This document shows positions 43,829-52,778 of a stretch of DNA of 64,000 nucleotides, in pieces. This DNA comes from Pseudalkalibacillus salsuginis (lineage in GTDB: Bacteria > Bacillota > Bacilli > Bacillales > Fictibacillaceae). The first letter of the stretch is position 1. Each line of letters starts with the position of its first letter. Location: contig NZ_JAKJHW010000005.1 in assembly GCF_021646685.1 (NCBI RefSeq), positions 62,001 to 126,000 on the forward strand, in the 5' to 3' direction. The notes beneath the pieces were generated by a model. That model did not search any database and had not been told where the DNA came from. It saw only the letters and a list, made by a program, of their open reading frames with translations. Both the position numbers and the translations under genes were made by a program.

Positions 43829-44015
43829 TATGGTTTGAGGTGAATGCCAGGCTCCATCGCCCACCCACTTGGATCACTTCAGACCTCCTGGAGGCGGTCG
43901 ACACATTGAATTAGATCGAAGGGTTAACCCACGCAGAACCGAACTTTGTTTGGTTCGAGCCTCCTCGTCGGACTTCCAGTGACCTTCGTGGCTGCCCCGG
44001 GCGATTCCGCTTTTC
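43829..44015 (+). repeat. Repeat family A, copy 4
   Basis: Full copy between the convergent hemF and DUF418 genes: GCTCCATCGCCCACCCACTT, GAACCGAACTTTGTTTGGTTC, CCTCCTCGTCGGACTTCCAG, GCGATTCCGCTTTTC. Confidence 0.87.
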
Positions 44016-44020
44016 TAACC

Positions 44021-45256
44021 TTATAAAGTCGTTTTTTTGTTCGGGGGATCCTTCCTTTTCATCGGCTGTCGTTGTTTATACGTAAGGGACCGCCATAGCC
44101 ATTCAAAAGGCCCGAAGTGAAAATATTTCAACCAATAATGACTGTAGACTAGCTGAATGGAGAAAAAAACGAGAACCATCAATAGCCCGAAAGTCAAACT
44201 GACCTTATTGTAAAAGCCTAGGCCCACAAAAAAGATCACGGAAAGGGAGGTTTGGGCGAGGTAATTGGTCAGCGCCATTTTCCCAGCTGCTTGAAATGAT
44301 TGCAAGATCCGATTCATTCTAATCTTCTCTAAAAACAGAACAGCGGAAAAGATGTAAAACGAAGCTAGGAACATTCCGCTTAAATTCATAAGCAAGTAAG
44401 AAAAACTTTCTTCATGGACCCCGTAATCCAGCCAGCCCAATTCGATCGATGTCAACCAGATCATCAACGGAAACGCAATGATGATGCTTATCCCCCAAAT
44501 CTTCCTGATTAACATTCGATGAGACCCTGGCTCTGCTATGATACCTTTTTTACCAACGTATAACCCTAATAAAAAGAGTGCTAGGATCTGGGGGATATTG
44601 AATAAAAAATACTCTAGGACAGGCAGCACTTCATTTTGGAATCGGTAGGCTGTCAACTCAAAGTATCCTGCCTCCCGATACATGCGCACAGACTCTTCCA
44701 CTTTATTATTACCCACCGTCTCGCCAATATAGTTTAAAGAATCATAATGGGACGGGGGAGCTAGTAGGGGCAACGCTAATAATGCATAAAAGAGGAAGAG
44801 TAAGGACGCTGCCCATATCAATAACGTTTTTGGTCTGAGAGGATAAAAGAATAATAACAGAAAACCAATCAATGCATACGTGTGGAGGATGTCCCCGTAC
44901 CAGACAAAAACCAAGTGCAATAGACCAAAGGTAAGCAGAATGACCAACCGGCGGATAAAAAGTTTACGAGGTTGATCGGTTTTGAGTTCAGCTCTGGAAA
45001 GGAATATGTAAAAACCAAATCCAAAAAGAAAGGAGAACATCGGGTAAAACTTAGCTTGGACGAACAAGTCATAAATAAGGCGAACCCATCGGTCCATCCC
45101 TTCATATGCAGGTTGAATCGAATATAGATCATAAATCAGAGCTGGAGCGGATAATGCGGGAATATTCACAAGAAATATTCCTAGAAGTGCAAATCCACGA
45201 ATAATATCAATTGTTGCAATACGTTGATGAGTCGAAATCGGTGTTGGCTGCTGCAT
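44021..45256 (-). CDS. DUF418 (YeiB-like) membrane protein
   Basis: 411 residues with about ten helices. RIATIDIIRGFALLGIFLVN (about 12-31) is the DUF418/heparan-acetyltransferase-like start, and the C-terminal AAGKMALTNYLAQTSLSVIFF (about 325-345) through GPFEWLWRSLTY (about 380-391) is the DUF418 domain. Such proteins are thought to be membrane acyltransferases or transporters; function is unproved. AAAGGAGG precedes the ATG. It ends just before repeat copy 4. Confidence 0.87.
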   Translation of the reverse strand: MQQPTPISTHQRIATIDIIRGFALLGIFLVNIPALSAPALIYDLYSIQPAYEGMDRWVRLIYDLFVQAKFYPMFSFLFGFGFYIFLSRAELKTDQPRKLFIRRLVILLTFGLLHLVFVWYGDILHTYALIGFLLLFFYPLRPKTLLIWAASLLFLFYALLALPLLAPPSHYDSLNYIGETVGNNKVEESVRMYREAGYFELTAYRFQNEVLPVLEYFLFNIPQILALFLLGLYVGKKGIIAEPGSHRMLIRKIWGISIIIAFPLMIWLTSIELGWLDYGVHEESFSYLLMNLSGMFLASFYIFSAVLFLEKIRMNRILQSFQAAGKMALTNYLAQTSLSVIFFVGLGFYNKVSLTFGLLMVLVFFSIQLVYSHYWLKYFHFGPFEWLWRSLTYKQRQPMKRKDPPNKKTTL

Positions 45257-45401
45257 AATAAACTACTTTTCCTCCTTTCACCACTACCCTTTATCATTAT
45301 CATACCATCAAAAAATTGGGAAATGATAATTTATTTGTAGCCTCAATCGCATAGGGTGAAACAAGGTCAGTGTTCCATGTGAAACAATTTTTTGGAATCC
45401 T

Positions 45402-45430
45402 TTGGATTTCACCGCGGGATGGTTTATAAT
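45402..45430 (+). promoter_or_regulatory. Strong SigA promoter of the ABC-F leader
   Basis: TTGGAT (45402-45407), 17-base spacer, TATAAT (45425-45430). Predicted start at about 45437, in front of AGAGGAGGT. Confidence 0.75.
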
Positions 45431-45467
45431 AAATATACAAATAAGAGGAGGTATCGATACTAAAATC

Positions 45468-45500
45468 ATGAAGTCCCTTAACATTTTTCGCGTAGCTTAA
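45468..45500 (+). CDS. 10-codon upstream ORF in the ABC-F leader
   Basis: ATG-AAG-TCC... encodes MKSLNIFRVA and stops at TAA. AGGAGGT lies 15 bases before the ATG, further than ideal. Its last codons form the 5' arm and loop of hairpin P3, so a ribosome stalled here would open P3, as in drug-sensing leaders of erm and ABC-F genes. Expression is inferred only. Confidence 0.45.
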   Translation: MKSLNIFRVA

Positions 45501-45624
45501 TACGAAAAATGGCTCTGCCTGTAAACAGAGTATAGGGATAAGTGTGCCTACATTTAGATATCGTTTTCTTCATGATCGGATTTTGCTGGTCTTTTTTCAG
45601 CATCATGATCCCATTTATCTGGTT

Positions 45625-45649
45625 CACAGGCAGCGGCCTGTGTTTTTTT
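45625..45649 (+). terminator. Attenuator terminator before the ABC-F gene
   Basis: CACAGGC, loop AGCG, GCCTGTG, then seven T: a textbook intrinsic terminator about 210 bases after the promoter and 380 bases before the ABC-F start. Confidence 0.85.
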
Positions 45650-45723
45650 ATGGAAAGACTTTGTTATTTGGTAAAGGTTAATATTGATCTTTTTAAAAAA
45701 TTGCAGGAAATTCGCGACACTCT

Positions 45724-45757
45724 GTGGGAAAAGCGAGCCAGGCGAGACCCCGCAGCT
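45724..45757 (-). repeat. Repeat family C fragment 2
   Basis: Plus strand GTGGGAAAAGCGAGCC and GGCGAGACCCCGCA; its complement aligns with 27386-27416. It directly precedes repeat A copy 5. Confidence 0.5.
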
Positions 45758-45763
45758 TGGATG

Positions 45764-45943
45764 TAGAAGTGATGTCCAGCTCAGCGACCAGCCACTTGGA
45801 TCACTTCAAACTTCCTGAGGCGGTCGACACATTGATTTACATCTTATGTGTGAGCCCACGCAGAACCGAACTTTGTTTGGTTCGAGCCTCCTCGTCTGTT
45901 TTCCAGTGACCTACGTAACTCAGCGGGTCGCTTCTGCTTTTCT
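45764..45943 (+). repeat. Repeat family A, copy 5
   Basis: Divergent full copy: TGTCCAGCTCAGCGACCAGC, CGGTCGACACATTGATTTAC, GAACCGAACTTTGTTTGGTTC, CTCCTCGTCTG, CTTCTGCTTTTC. It lies in the untranslated leader of the ABC-F gene. Confidence 0.8.
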
Positions 45944-46029
45944 TCAGCCCACGGAAAGGGAGTGAATTTTGCAAAGATCAACAATGTATTATAACAAAGC
46001 CAATGGAAAAAAGTGCTGGAGGGATCGGA

Positions 46030-47859
46030 ATGTTAGTTTTGAAGGCTGAAAATATTGCGGTTGAACGTGATGGAAAGCAAATATTCGAAGGTGCAGCCAT
46101 AGAAATCAATGATGGTGACCATATTGCGTTAATTGGACGGAATGGAGTAGGGAAAACGACTCTCATTAACTGTCTTTTAGGGAAAGAAAAAGTGACCAGT
46201 GGAACGATCAACTACTCGATGAAAATTGGAGAATGGGGAATCGTCACTCAAGAATCTTTACAGGATAATCTATTGACGACTAGAGAATTTGTGGAAAGTG
46301 AAACTTTGGATCTGTTCAACGTAAAACGACGATTGGAAAGGTATGAACGGTTGATACAAGATAATTATGAGGATATGGATGTCCTCTCTAAGTATAATAA
46401 AGCGCTCGACACTTTCATGGAATTAGGAGGATATGAGTGGGAGGTTTCGGTCGAAAAGTCTTTACTCAAGCTGGGTCTTAAAAAGGATACCTGGAATCAG
46501 CCCATTGCGAGCTTGAGTGGTGGTCAAAAAACACGTGCAAAACTTGCAAAGGCCATGCAACGGAATCCAAAGGCTCTTGTTCTGGATGAACCGACCAATC
46601 ATCTGGATGCAGTGACGATGCAGTGGCTTGCAGGATGGCTACAATCGTTTAAAGGAGCTATATTATTCATATCCCATGAACGTGCCTTCATTGATCAAGT
46701 AGCGACAATCACCTATGAGCTTACTCCCGAGGGAACGAAAAAATATCATGGAGGCTATTCACAATACCTTAAGCAGGTTGAACATGAACGGAAGACGCTC
46801 GAGGCCCAATATCACAAACAACAGGCAGAAAAAAGAAAGCTCTTGGAAGCTGTTACGCAATACAAGCAGTGGTTTCAGAAATCACACAGTGCTGCAAGTG
46901 AACGGGATCCTTTTGCAAAGAAAAAAGCAAACAAGAATATGACACGGTTCAAGGCAAAGGAAGCAGCATTGGAAAGACTAGAAAATAACCAGGTAGAGAA
47001 ACCGAAGGAGGCGCCGAAAATCAATGTTGAATTGGAAGGTGGCAGGTTCGACAGTAAAATACTGCTTAGATTTGAAAATGCCGCTTTTCAATATGATCAA
47101 GATGAAAAGCTTTTCAGCTCGTTATCCTTTACGATCGACCGGGGGGACAGAATCGCCGTGATCGGTCAAAATGGAACTGGGAAATCGACCTTGCTCAAGC
47201 TGATCACCGGACATCTTCTGCCTGTATCAGGCGATGTCATCCATCACCCTCAATTGAAAATAGGATACTTTATGCAGGAGTTGGAAGGGCTTGATCTGCA
47301 ACAGTCGGTTCTTGAACAAATATTAGAGTTGCCGCAAATGACTCAAGAAGATGCACGAACCATCCTGGCATGCTTTTTATTTAAAGGTGATCAAGTATTT
47401 AAAAAAGTGAAGGATCTAAGTATGGGGGAGAAATGCAGAGTAGCCTTTGTGAAATTGTATTTTTCAGAAGCGAATCTACTTGTGCTTGACGAGCCCACCA
47501 ACTATCTTGATATAGAGACAAGAGAAAGAATCGAGGATGCATTGATTGTTTATCCTGGATCTGTCGTTACTGTCTCCCACGATCCTTATATGCTTGAGAA
47601 AGTCGCAAACCGTGTCTTTTCATTGGACAATGGGTTCTATGAATACAAAGGTACTTATATGGAATGGAAAAAACATGTCCATTTATCAAAAGACGAACAA
47701 AGTATCAATAATGAAATAGAGCGGTTGGAGTTACAATTATCGAATTTGATAGCCCAGGAGCTCGAGCCAGGTGATGAGATTGGTACGCTCGCGCTACAAA
47801 AACAAATAACAGACTTGAAAAAACAGATTTATCAATTGGAAGCTGAAAAAAAGAGCTAA
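46030..47859 (+). CDS. ABC-F ATPase, probable ribosome-protection type
   Basis: 609 residues from ATG 46030, GGAGGG 6 bases upstream; no transmembrane segments. Two ABC domains: Walker A GRNGVGKTTL (about 36-45) and GQNGTGKSTL (about 384-393), signatures LSGGQKTRAKLAKAM and LSMGEKCRVAFVKLYF, Walker B ALVLDEPTNHLD and LLVLDEPTNYLD. The linker (about 250-345), with a basic P-site-tRNA interaction motif region, is long (KQWFQKSHSAASER, KKKANKNMTRFKAKEAALERL), as in Vga/VmlR-type antibiotic-resistance ABC-Fs, which dislodge lincosamides, streptogramins and pleuromutilins. A housekeeping ABC-F is possible, but the attenuator-like leader favours resistance. Confidence 0.88.
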   Translation: MLVLKAENIAVERDGKQIFEGAAIEINDGDHIALIGRNGVGKTTLINCLLGKEKVTSGTINYSMKIGEWGIVTQESLQDNLLTTREFVESETLDLFNVKRRLERYERLIQDNYEDMDVLSKYNKALDTFMELGGYEWEVSVEKSLLKLGLKKDTWNQPIASLSGGQKTRAKLAKAMQRNPKALVLDEPTNHLDAVTMQWLAGWLQSFKGAILFISHERAFIDQVATITYELTPEGTKKYHGGYSQYLKQVEHERKTLEAQYHKQQAEKRKLLEAVTQYKQWFQKSHSAASERDPFAKKKANKNMTRFKAKEAALERLENNQVEKPKEAPKINVELEGGRFDSKILLRFENAAFQYDQDEKLFSSLSFTIDRGDRIAVIGQNGTGKSTLLKLITGHLLPVSGDVIHHPQLKIGYFMQELEGLDLQQSVLEQILELPQMTQEDARTILACFLFKGDQVFKKVKDLSMGEKCRVAFVKLYFSEANLLVLDEPTNYLDIETRERIEDALIVYPGSVVTVSHDPYMLEKVANRVFSLDNGFYEYKGTYMEWKKHVHLSKDEQSINNEIERLELQLSNLIAQELEPGDEIGTLALQKQITDLKKQIYQLEAEKKS

Positions 47860-47892
47860 AAAAGGTTGGCGATTATGCCAACCTTTTTTAGC
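47855..47892 (+). terminator. Terminator of the ABC-F gene
   Basis: GCTAAAAAAGGTTGGC pairs perfectly with GCCAACCTTTTTTAGC around GATTAT; overlaps the stop codon. Confidence 0.92.
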
Positions 47893-47902
47893 TAAGAACT
47901 AT

Positions 47903-48085
47903 GAAAATTTATTTGGAGTGAAGTAATGTCCAGTTCTATCGCCTAACCACTTGGATCACTTTGCGGCGGTCGACACATTGATTTAGACCGAAGGGTTTTC
48001 CCAGGCAGAACGAGCTTTGTTTGGTTCGAGCCTCCTCGTCAGGCTACCAGTGACCTTCGTGGCTGAACAGGGCGATTCCACTTTT
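47903..48085 (+). repeat. Repeat family A, copy 6
   Basis: Nearly complete, with about 12 bases missing after GGATCACTT. TTTGTTTGGTTCGAGCCTCC and GCGATTCCACTTTT are intact. It lies between the convergent ABC-F and kinase genes. Confidence 0.82.
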
Positions 48086-48095
48086 ATAAATTAGA

Positions 48096-49349
48096 TTAAT
48101 TTTTCTCTTGCACAGCTGGCAAACGAATTTTAAAGGTCGTTCCTTGACCGATTTGGCTTTGCACATCGATCAACCCATTCATACGTTTGATGATCTCAAA
48201 ACTGACTGTGAGGCCAAGACCGGTACCTTTTTCCTTAGTAGAAAAATAAGGGGTGCCTAAGCGTTTGATTTGTTCATTCGATATTCCTGAGCCATTATCT
48301 TGAATGAGGATTTCCACCCATTGGTCTTTTTTTACAGCTGACACATGCATTTTACCAGAATTATCCATTGCCTCGATTCCGTTTTTCATGATATTGATCA
48401 AAACTTGTTGGATTTCATGCTTGAAACACTTAATCTTCAAGGAATCCTTCACAGACTTTGAGATTTCCACATTATTGATGATGGCGTAAGTGGAAATGAT
48501 CTTGATCGAGTCATTGATCAGCTTGGTGAAATCGATGATCTCTAAAGCGTTTTTTTGAGGCTTAGATAAAGAGAGATACTCATTGATGATTGTTTGGGCA
48601 CGATCCAGTTCTGATATGGAAATTGTAATAAAAGAACGGTCCGTTTCTGGAATTTCTTTACTTTTGCTTAAAATCTGAAGAAAGCCTCGGACTGTCGTCA
48701 TCGGATTTCGGATTTCGTGTGCGACTGAAGCTGCCAACTGACTGATTGCGTTCATTTTTTCAATGTGTTCCAATTCCCTTTGAAGCATGATTTGCCTATT
48801 CAAGGCTTCGATCAGTGCAATTACACATATTAAAGTAAACAGCGTAATGATGGACAGATAGATTGTAATCTCAATTTGATTGAAGTATCCATTAGCAATG
48901 AAATAAACAGCTCGTAAGCTAGCAATTACAAAATAAAACACTGTTAAAGTAAGCAATTTCCCTTTATTGGATTGTGTATAATAAAACTTTCTTAAAATGA
49001 TTAAAACGACGGAAGCTATTATGTAATTACCCAGGGCTATGAAAAATTCCGCTGGGTATAGGACGTACGTAAACCCAAGCATCAAAGCAGTCAAGCAAAG
49101 CCCAGGCATCAGTCCCCCGTAAATGAAACCGAGGATGATGGGGATGATTCTAAGATCATATTTAAATTCTTCAGAATAGACAGCCGGTAAGATCATCATC
49201 AGTACAATTGAAAGTAATAATATGAAAAAGAATTTCGAAATAACTTTTTCCCGCACACGACTATCTTCGCGAAGAAAAACGAAATAGAAAAGCATAGGGA
49301 ATAGGATGAATAAAACGTTTACTAATATATCCTTAATAGTAATCCACAT
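48096..49349 (-). CDS. KinB-like sensor histidine kinase
   Basis: 417 residues. About six N-terminal helices (5TM-LYT-like, 1-185) contain no large extracellular domain. The HisKA H-box is SVAHEIRNPMTTVRGFLQ (about 208-225, phosphorylated His), the N-box QQVLINIMKNGIEAM (about 313-327), G1 DNGSGIS and G2 GTGLGLTVSFEII. This arrangement is that of sporulation kinase KinB and relatives feeding the Spo0F phosphorelay. No response regulator is adjacent, as usual for such kinases. CGGAG precedes the ATG. Confidence 0.87.
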   Translation of the reverse strand: MWITIKDILVNVLFILFPMLFYFVFLREDSRVREKVISKFFFILLLSIVLMMILPAVYSEEFKYDLRIIPIILGFIYGGLMPGLCLTALMLGFTYVLYPAEFFIALGNYIIASVVLIILRKFYYTQSNKGKLLTLTVFYFVIASLRAVYFIANGYFNQIEITIYLSIITLFTLICVIALIEALNRQIMLQRELEHIEKMNAISQLAASVAHEIRNPMTTVRGFLQILSKSKEIPETDRSFITISISELDRAQTIINEYLSLSKPQKNALEIIDFTKLINDSIKIISTYAIINNVEISKSVKDSLKIKCFKHEIQQVLINIMKNGIEAMDNSGKMHVSAVKKDQWVEILIQDNGSGISNEQIKRLGTPYFSTKEKGTGLGLTVSFEIIKRMNGLIDVQSQIGQGTTFKIRLPAVQEKN

Positions 49350-49628
49350 AGATCGACTCCGTAATTAGAGATTTTCTTACTGAAAGGTTCTTGCTACTAA
49401 CGAATCTTGGTCAAGAATCTTAAATTGCAGTATTGATGTTTGAATCCTGGTCACTGTGATCTCAATAGCGTGTCGAAATTTCGGTTATTTCTCTAATTCA
49501 ATATTCTTTTTTGTATTGGGAAATCCTTTTTTAAAAGTATTTTAAATACAACTTTATCTGCCTAACCGAAATTTATCCCCCCTTACCGTAAGCTTGAAGA
49601 GGAGTACTTCTTTCGGAAAGGCTAATAG

Positions 49629-51188
49629 TCAACTTTTATTTTTACGCATCTTTCTTTGTTGCAGCTTTCCTCTAAGGATGACAGGTGGTTTTTTACTTTT
49701 AGTTTGCTTAAGTCCCCTCATTTCCGCCCGAAAATCCTTCAATAACGCATAACAGCTGAAGAGAAGGACGATCCCTAAAGGGAACGCACTGATGATGATG
49801 GCTGATTGGAATCCTTGTAGCCCCCCTGTAGCCATCAGGACGACCGCAGAAGCAGATAGCAACAGGCCTAAGACAATCTTTACAATGTTAGGCGGGTTGA
49901 TGCTTCCATATGTCGTTTGCATACCTAAAACAAAGGTTGCAGAATCTGCTGACGTTATAAAGAAAGTCAAAATCAATAACAGTGTCACTACGACAAGCAC
50001 AATTGTAAAGGGAAGTTGCTGGAATACATAGAATAACGCTGCTTCTAACGCTTGACCGGATACATTCAGTCCGAGATTATACTCCATATAAATCCCTGTC
50101 CCTCCGAACACTGCAAACCAGAAGGCACATACCAGAGTTGGGATGATCAAAACAGCGGTAATGAATTCACGGACTGTTCTTCCTCTGGATACACGGGCGA
50201 TGAATGTTCCGACAAATGGTGCCCAAGCGATCCACCATGCCCAATAGAAGATCGTCCAAGATTGCAGCCAGGCTGCATTTTTTTCATTAAACGGGGCCAG
50301 TCTCAAACCTAATGCTGCTAAATTTTGAATATACCCACCGAAAGTAGTCGTGAATAAGTCGAGAACAAAAACGGTAGGAGCTACGAACAAAAAGAAGACA
50401 AACAAAATGAATGCGAGACCCATGTTTGCATTGCTTAAATATTTGATTCCACGCTTGATTCCTGTAGCTGCAGATATGAGAAACATAACGGTGACGACTG
50501 CAACGATGATGAACTGTATTAAAAAGTTATTCGGAATGCCGGTCAAATAATTCAATCCGCCATTGATTTGTGCAGCACCGAGCCCTAAAGAGGCTGCAAC
50601 ACCGAATAAAGTTGCAATCACAGCCACAATATCGATAAGCTTACCGATCGGTCCATTTGTCTTTTCGCCTAAAATCGGATAAAGGGTAGCGCTTATCAGA
50701 CCAGGGAGCCCTTTCCTGAACTTGTAATAGGCAAGGGTCAGTGCAACGACGGCATAGATCGACCACGCATGGAATCCCCAATGAAGATAGGTATATTGAA
50801 GTGCGGTTGTCGCTGCTTGGCTTGTCCCGCCTTCACCAAATGGGGGACTTGAAAAGTGGGAAATAGGTTCGGATACCCCAAAGAATAATAAGCCGATACC
50901 CATACCCGCACTGAAAAGCATCGCAAACCAGGTCGGCCGGTTGAATTCAGGTTGATCCTCGTCTTTGCCAAGTTTGATTCTTCCATATTTACTAAAAATC
51001 AGAAAAAGGGCAAAGACCAAGAAAAAGGTAGCGGACATCTGGTAAAACCAGCCGAAATTCTTCATAAAAAAAGCTTGAGTATCACTCATGACATCAGTAA
51101 GAAGTTGTGGTAAAAACGCTCCCCAAATGACGAATATGACCGCAATAACAATCGATATCCAAAATACGCTTGAAACCTGCTTCATCAT
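49629..51188 (-). CDS. BCCT-family betaine/choline/carnitine transporter
   Basis: 519 residues with twelve helices. FSAGMGIGLLFFGVSEPISHF (about 93-113, glycine-rich Na+ and substrate region) and WTIFYWAWWIAWAPFVGTFIAR (about 311-332, tryptophan box) are the BCCT signatures. Size matches OpuD of B. subtilis, a Na+-driven glycine betaine importer; the basic C-terminus (KTKSKKPP, QQRKMRKNKS) resembles the osmosensing tail of BetP-type proteins. It follows the Rieske oxidoreductase gene by 57 bases on the same strand. RBS GGAGG. Confidence 0.93.
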   Translation of the reverse strand: MMKQVSSVFWISIVIAVIFVIWGAFLPQLLTDVMSDTQAFFMKNFGWFYQMSATFFLVFALFLIFSKYGRIKLGKDEDQPEFNRPTWFAMLFSAGMGIGLLFFGVSEPISHFSSPPFGEGGTSQAATTALQYTYLHWGFHAWSIYAVVALTLAYYKFRKGLPGLISATLYPILGEKTNGPIGKLIDIVAVIATLFGVAASLGLGAAQINGGLNYLTGIPNNFLIQFIIVAVVTVMFLISAATGIKRGIKYLSNANMGLAFILFVFFLFVAPTVFVLDLFTTTFGGYIQNLAALGLRLAPFNEKNAAWLQSWTIFYWAWWIAWAPFVGTFIARVSRGRTVREFITAVLIIPTLVCAFWFAVFGGTGIYMEYNLGLNVSGQALEAALFYVFQQLPFTIVLVVVTLLLILTFFITSADSATFVLGMQTTYGSINPPNIVKIVLGLLLSASAVVLMATGGLQGFQSAIIISAFPLGIVLLFSCYALLKDFRAEMRGLKQTKSKKPPVILRGKLQQRKMRKNKS

Positions 51189-51245
51189 AAAACCTCCGAT
51201 CTTCTTTGCTATGGATGGAGCCTAAGTTGACGTTCTGTATCTGTG

Positions 51246-52778
51246 TCAGTCTTCCAGTTGAACGTTCCCCAAGGGTTTTTCTGCAGGTCCTTCAACGACA
51301 GTCCCATCAATTGCAAAGCGTGATCCGTGGCAAGGACAATCCCAAGTGCGGTCACCGCTGTTCCATTCAGTTTCACAGCCCATGTGTGTACAAGTTGTAT
51401 CCACCAGGTGTAAACAGTCATTCTCATCTCTATAAGCCCCTGCACGTTTTCCGTTCACCTTAACGACAGCACCCTCGTCTTTTGCCAAATCTTTAAGCTT
51501 TTTATGGGCAAGACCCACTTTTCCAGAAACGAAATGACCTGCCACGTCCGCATTTTGGACCACCAGGTTCTTCAGGCCTGGATCTGTGTAAAAGCGGGAC
51601 GGTGTATAAAGGTCTGTGTATGGGCTCAGTCCTTTAGTGATCAGATCGGTAATCAGTTGTGCCGCGACAGCACTGGAGGTCATACCCCATTTTTTGAAAC
51701 CGGTAGCCACATAAATGTTATCGTATTTTGAACTGATTTTCCCGATATAAGGTATCTTGTCTATGGTCGTGAGATCCTGTGTAGACCAGCGGAAAGGATA
51801 TTCACGCACTCCTAGCGTCGTCTGTGCCCAATCTTCCAACGCTTCATAATGCTTGATCGTGTTTACTCCATGGCCGGTCTTATGATTTTCTCCTCCCACT
51901 AAAATATATTCCTCATCATTAAAGGTGGTTGTACGAAGTGAGCGTTTCGGTTGATCGACACTTAAATACATGCCGCCTGGATATTGCTTTTCGGATTTGA
52001 TGGCAATCGCATAGGATCTGTCAGCATACATCCTTGCGAAATAAAAACCTCGCCCTTCAAAAAACGGGAAGTGGGAGGCAACGACAACATGATTACAGTT
52101 GATTTTAAACCCGTTTCTAGTAACCACCTTTGGCTTTGACCCAGTTTCCACATCGACCGCAGTCGTGTTCTCGAACATTTTCGCTCCGTTTGTCTTGACT
52201 TTTTCAATAAGGGGCAGTAAATAGCGAAGTGGGTGGAATTGAGCTTGGTTCTTCATGACTAGAGCAGCTTCAACGGGAATATCAAACGGTATTTGGTCGA
52301 CCATATCCCCGTCTATTCCTAATTTCCGATAGGCGTCATATTCTTTCTGCAGCTTTTGCTTGGATGCCTTAGTGGTTGCATAGAGATAAGCATCCTCATT
52401 TTTAAAATTACAATCGATGTTGTTTTCATTGATGATCTTTTGGATGAATTGTATCGCTTCTGTGTTTGATTGATAGTATTGCTTGGCTCTCACTTCTCCG
52501 ATATGCTGGATCAGTTCATCATAGATGAGGTCATGCTGAGCTGTGATCTTAGCGGTTGTATGACCGGTCGTTCCATTGATGATACTTCCCGCATCTATCA
52601 AAGCGACGTTTTGACCTGATTGGGTTAGAAGATAGGCAGTCGTGATTCCTGTTATACCACCACCGATTATCGCTACGTCCACATTTTGATCCTCAGTCAT
52701 TGTTTCAAAAGTCGGAAGCCCGACTCCTGCTCTCCATATCGGTTCGGGGAATTGAGGGATTAAAGGATTATTAGGCAT
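51246..52778 (-). CDS. FAD-dependent oxidoreductase with C-terminal Rieske domain
   Basis: 510 residues, YhfW-like in size and layout. The N-terminal DAO fold opens VDVAIIGGGITGITTAYLL (about 32-50, FAD dinucleotide fold); the end carries a Rieske cluster with CTHMGCETEW and CPCHGSRF (about 465-500: C-x-H and C-x-x-H). It may transfer electrons from amine or amino-acid substrates through flavin to the 2Fe-2S centre. Substrate unknown. Being just upstream of a betaine-type transporter gene it may act on imported methylamines. AGGAGGA precedes the ATG. Confidence 0.88.
   Translation of the reverse strand: MPNNPLIPQFPEPIWRAGVGLPTFETMTEDQNVDVAIIGGGITGITTAYLLTQSGQNVALIDAGSIINGTTGHTTAKITAQHDLIYDELIQHIGEVRAKQYYQSNTEAIQFIQKIINENNIDCNFKNEDAYLYATTKASKQKLQKEYDAYRKLGIDGDMVDQIPFDIPVEAALVMKNQAQFHPLRYLLPLIEKVKTNGAKMFENTTAVDVETGSKPKVVTRNGFKINCNHVVVASHFPFFEGRGFYFARMYADRSYAIAIKSEKQYPGGMYLSVDQPKRSLRTTTFNDEEYILVGGENHKTGHGVNTIKHYEALEDWAQTTLGVREYPFRWSTQDLTTIDKIPYIGKISSKYDNIYVATGFKKWGMTSSAVAAQLITDLITKGLSPYTDLYTPSRFYTDPGLKNLVVQNADVAGHFVSGKVGLAHKKLKDLAKDEGAVVKVNGKRAGAYRDENDCLHLVDTTCTHMGCETEWNSGDRTWDCPCHGSRFAIDGTVVEGPAEKPLGNVQLED

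Larger units (their letters stand above)
45437..45649 (+). ncRNA. Structured 5' leader / putative transcription attenuator
   Basis: P1 ATCATGAAG/CTTCATGAT (45465-45473 with 45568-45576), P2 TCCCT/AGGGA (45474-45478, 45534-45538) closing a junction of P3 CATTTTTCG/CGAAAAATG (45482-45490, 45503-45511) and P4 CTCTG/CAGAG (45513-45517, 45526-45530). A terminator follows at 45625-45649. CTGCCTGTAAAC (45515-45526) can pair 11 of 12 with GTTCACAGGCAG (45622-45633), which breaks both P4 and the terminator, i.e. a classical antiterminator. A 10-codon ORF overlaps P3. It is not a riboswitch class I recognise. Confidence 0.65.

Noticed and set aside
45405-45424. T-box-like CACCGCGGG
   Set aside because: Lies between the -35 and -10 boxes, before transcription starts; no T-box leader structure around it.
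45437-45649. Known riboswitch (yybP-ykoY, purine, M-box, fluoride, ykkC, TPP, SAM, glycine, ZTP)
   Set aside because: Conserved core sequences of these classes, as far as I remember them, are absent; the uORF and mutually exclusive pairing suggest translation-coupled attenuation instead.
45542-45766. Open frame in the ABC-F leader, hydrophobic start (74 codons)
   Set aside because: It runs through the attenuator terminator and into the family C and A repeats; no RBS fits. The hydrophobicity comes from the T-rich terminator.
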